Positions 37,281-37,282 of a stretch of 37,282 nucleotides of DNA are shown here, one piece after another. Every line of letters begins with the position of its first letter. Position 1 is the first letter of the stretch. Under the pieces are notes generated by a model, which worked only from the letters and a program-made list of their open reading frames with translations, searched no databases and was not told the DNA's origin. Source of the stretch: an uncultured Lachnospiraceae bacterium (GTDB lineage: Bacteria > Bacillota > Clostridia > Lachnospirales > Lachnospiraceae); NCBI GenBank assembly GCA_947624815.1, contig CANQME010000022.1, positions 1-37,282 of the forward strand. Reading direction: 5' to 3'. Made by a program: the position numbers and the translations under genes.

Positions 37281-37282
37281 CC

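Overview
The window looks like chromosomal DNA of a Gram-positive anaerobe of the Clostridia, most likely Lachnospiraceae. Pointers are AGGAGG-type ribosome-binding sites, TTGACA-17-TATAAT promoters, a T-box leader, a HydF hydrogenase-maturation GTPase with its TM1266-type partner, hybrid sensor kinases of the gut-clostridial type and an M3 oligoendopeptidase. This placement is an inference from gene content; no rRNA or tRNA gene is present. By eye the left third is more AT-rich than the right two thirds, which fits an acquired or patchwork left part.

Positions 1-11.4 kb are a resistance/defence patchwork. They hold a LysR regulator divergent from a small conserved gene and an alpha/beta hydrolase; a response regulator, sensor kinase, ABC ATPase and FtsX-type permease set on the minus strand; an AbiE-type toxin-antitoxin pair; and an XRE regulator with a half-size ABC exporter. 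Decayed 3' ends of an acetyltransferase gene and a ferredoxin-type gene lie between these modules. The two promoters of the first ABC/two-component set carry the same box at the same distance from the -10, so the regulator probably controls both itself and the transporter. From 11.6 to 15.0 kb is a second such set, ordered regulator, ATPase, ABC-2 permease, kinase, with four phased CTTTAC repeats in front of the transporter genes.

Positions 15.1-19.3 kb hold a long gene that fuses an iron-type alcohol dehydrogenase (N-terminal) to a class-3-like aldehyde dehydrogenase (C-terminal), the reverse of the AdhE order. Facing it is a two-gene operon of a zinc-type macrodomain protein and a SirTM-class sirtuin, an ADP-ribosylation writer/eraser pair. 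Positions 19.3-23.5 kb hold a likely antisense RNA with a broken holin-like toxin remnant, a YbaK-type deacylase, a MATE exporter with a strong 5' hairpin, and the TM1266-hydF operon behind a leader that folds like an attenuator.

Positions 23.5-29.8 kb hold a hybrid kinase with two receiver domains, then an operon of a TIGR04076-type protein, an aldo/keto reductase and an NhaC-family transporter. That operon is led by a T-box riboswitch whose best-fitting specifier is the tryptophan codon UGG. Positions 29.8-37.3 kb hold a tandem repeat, a small divergent XRE/unknown gene pair, a second hybrid kinase broken by a 5-bp tandem duplication inside its H-box, a lipoprotein alpha-amylase upstream of it, and an M3 oligoendopeptidase ending near a terminator.

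The most noteworthy items are the reversed ADH-ALDH fusion with an internal ribosome-binding site, the T-box(Trp)-controlled transporter/reductase operon, the minimal macrodomain-sirtuin pair, the hydF attenuator leader, and the shared regulator boxes of the first ABC system.
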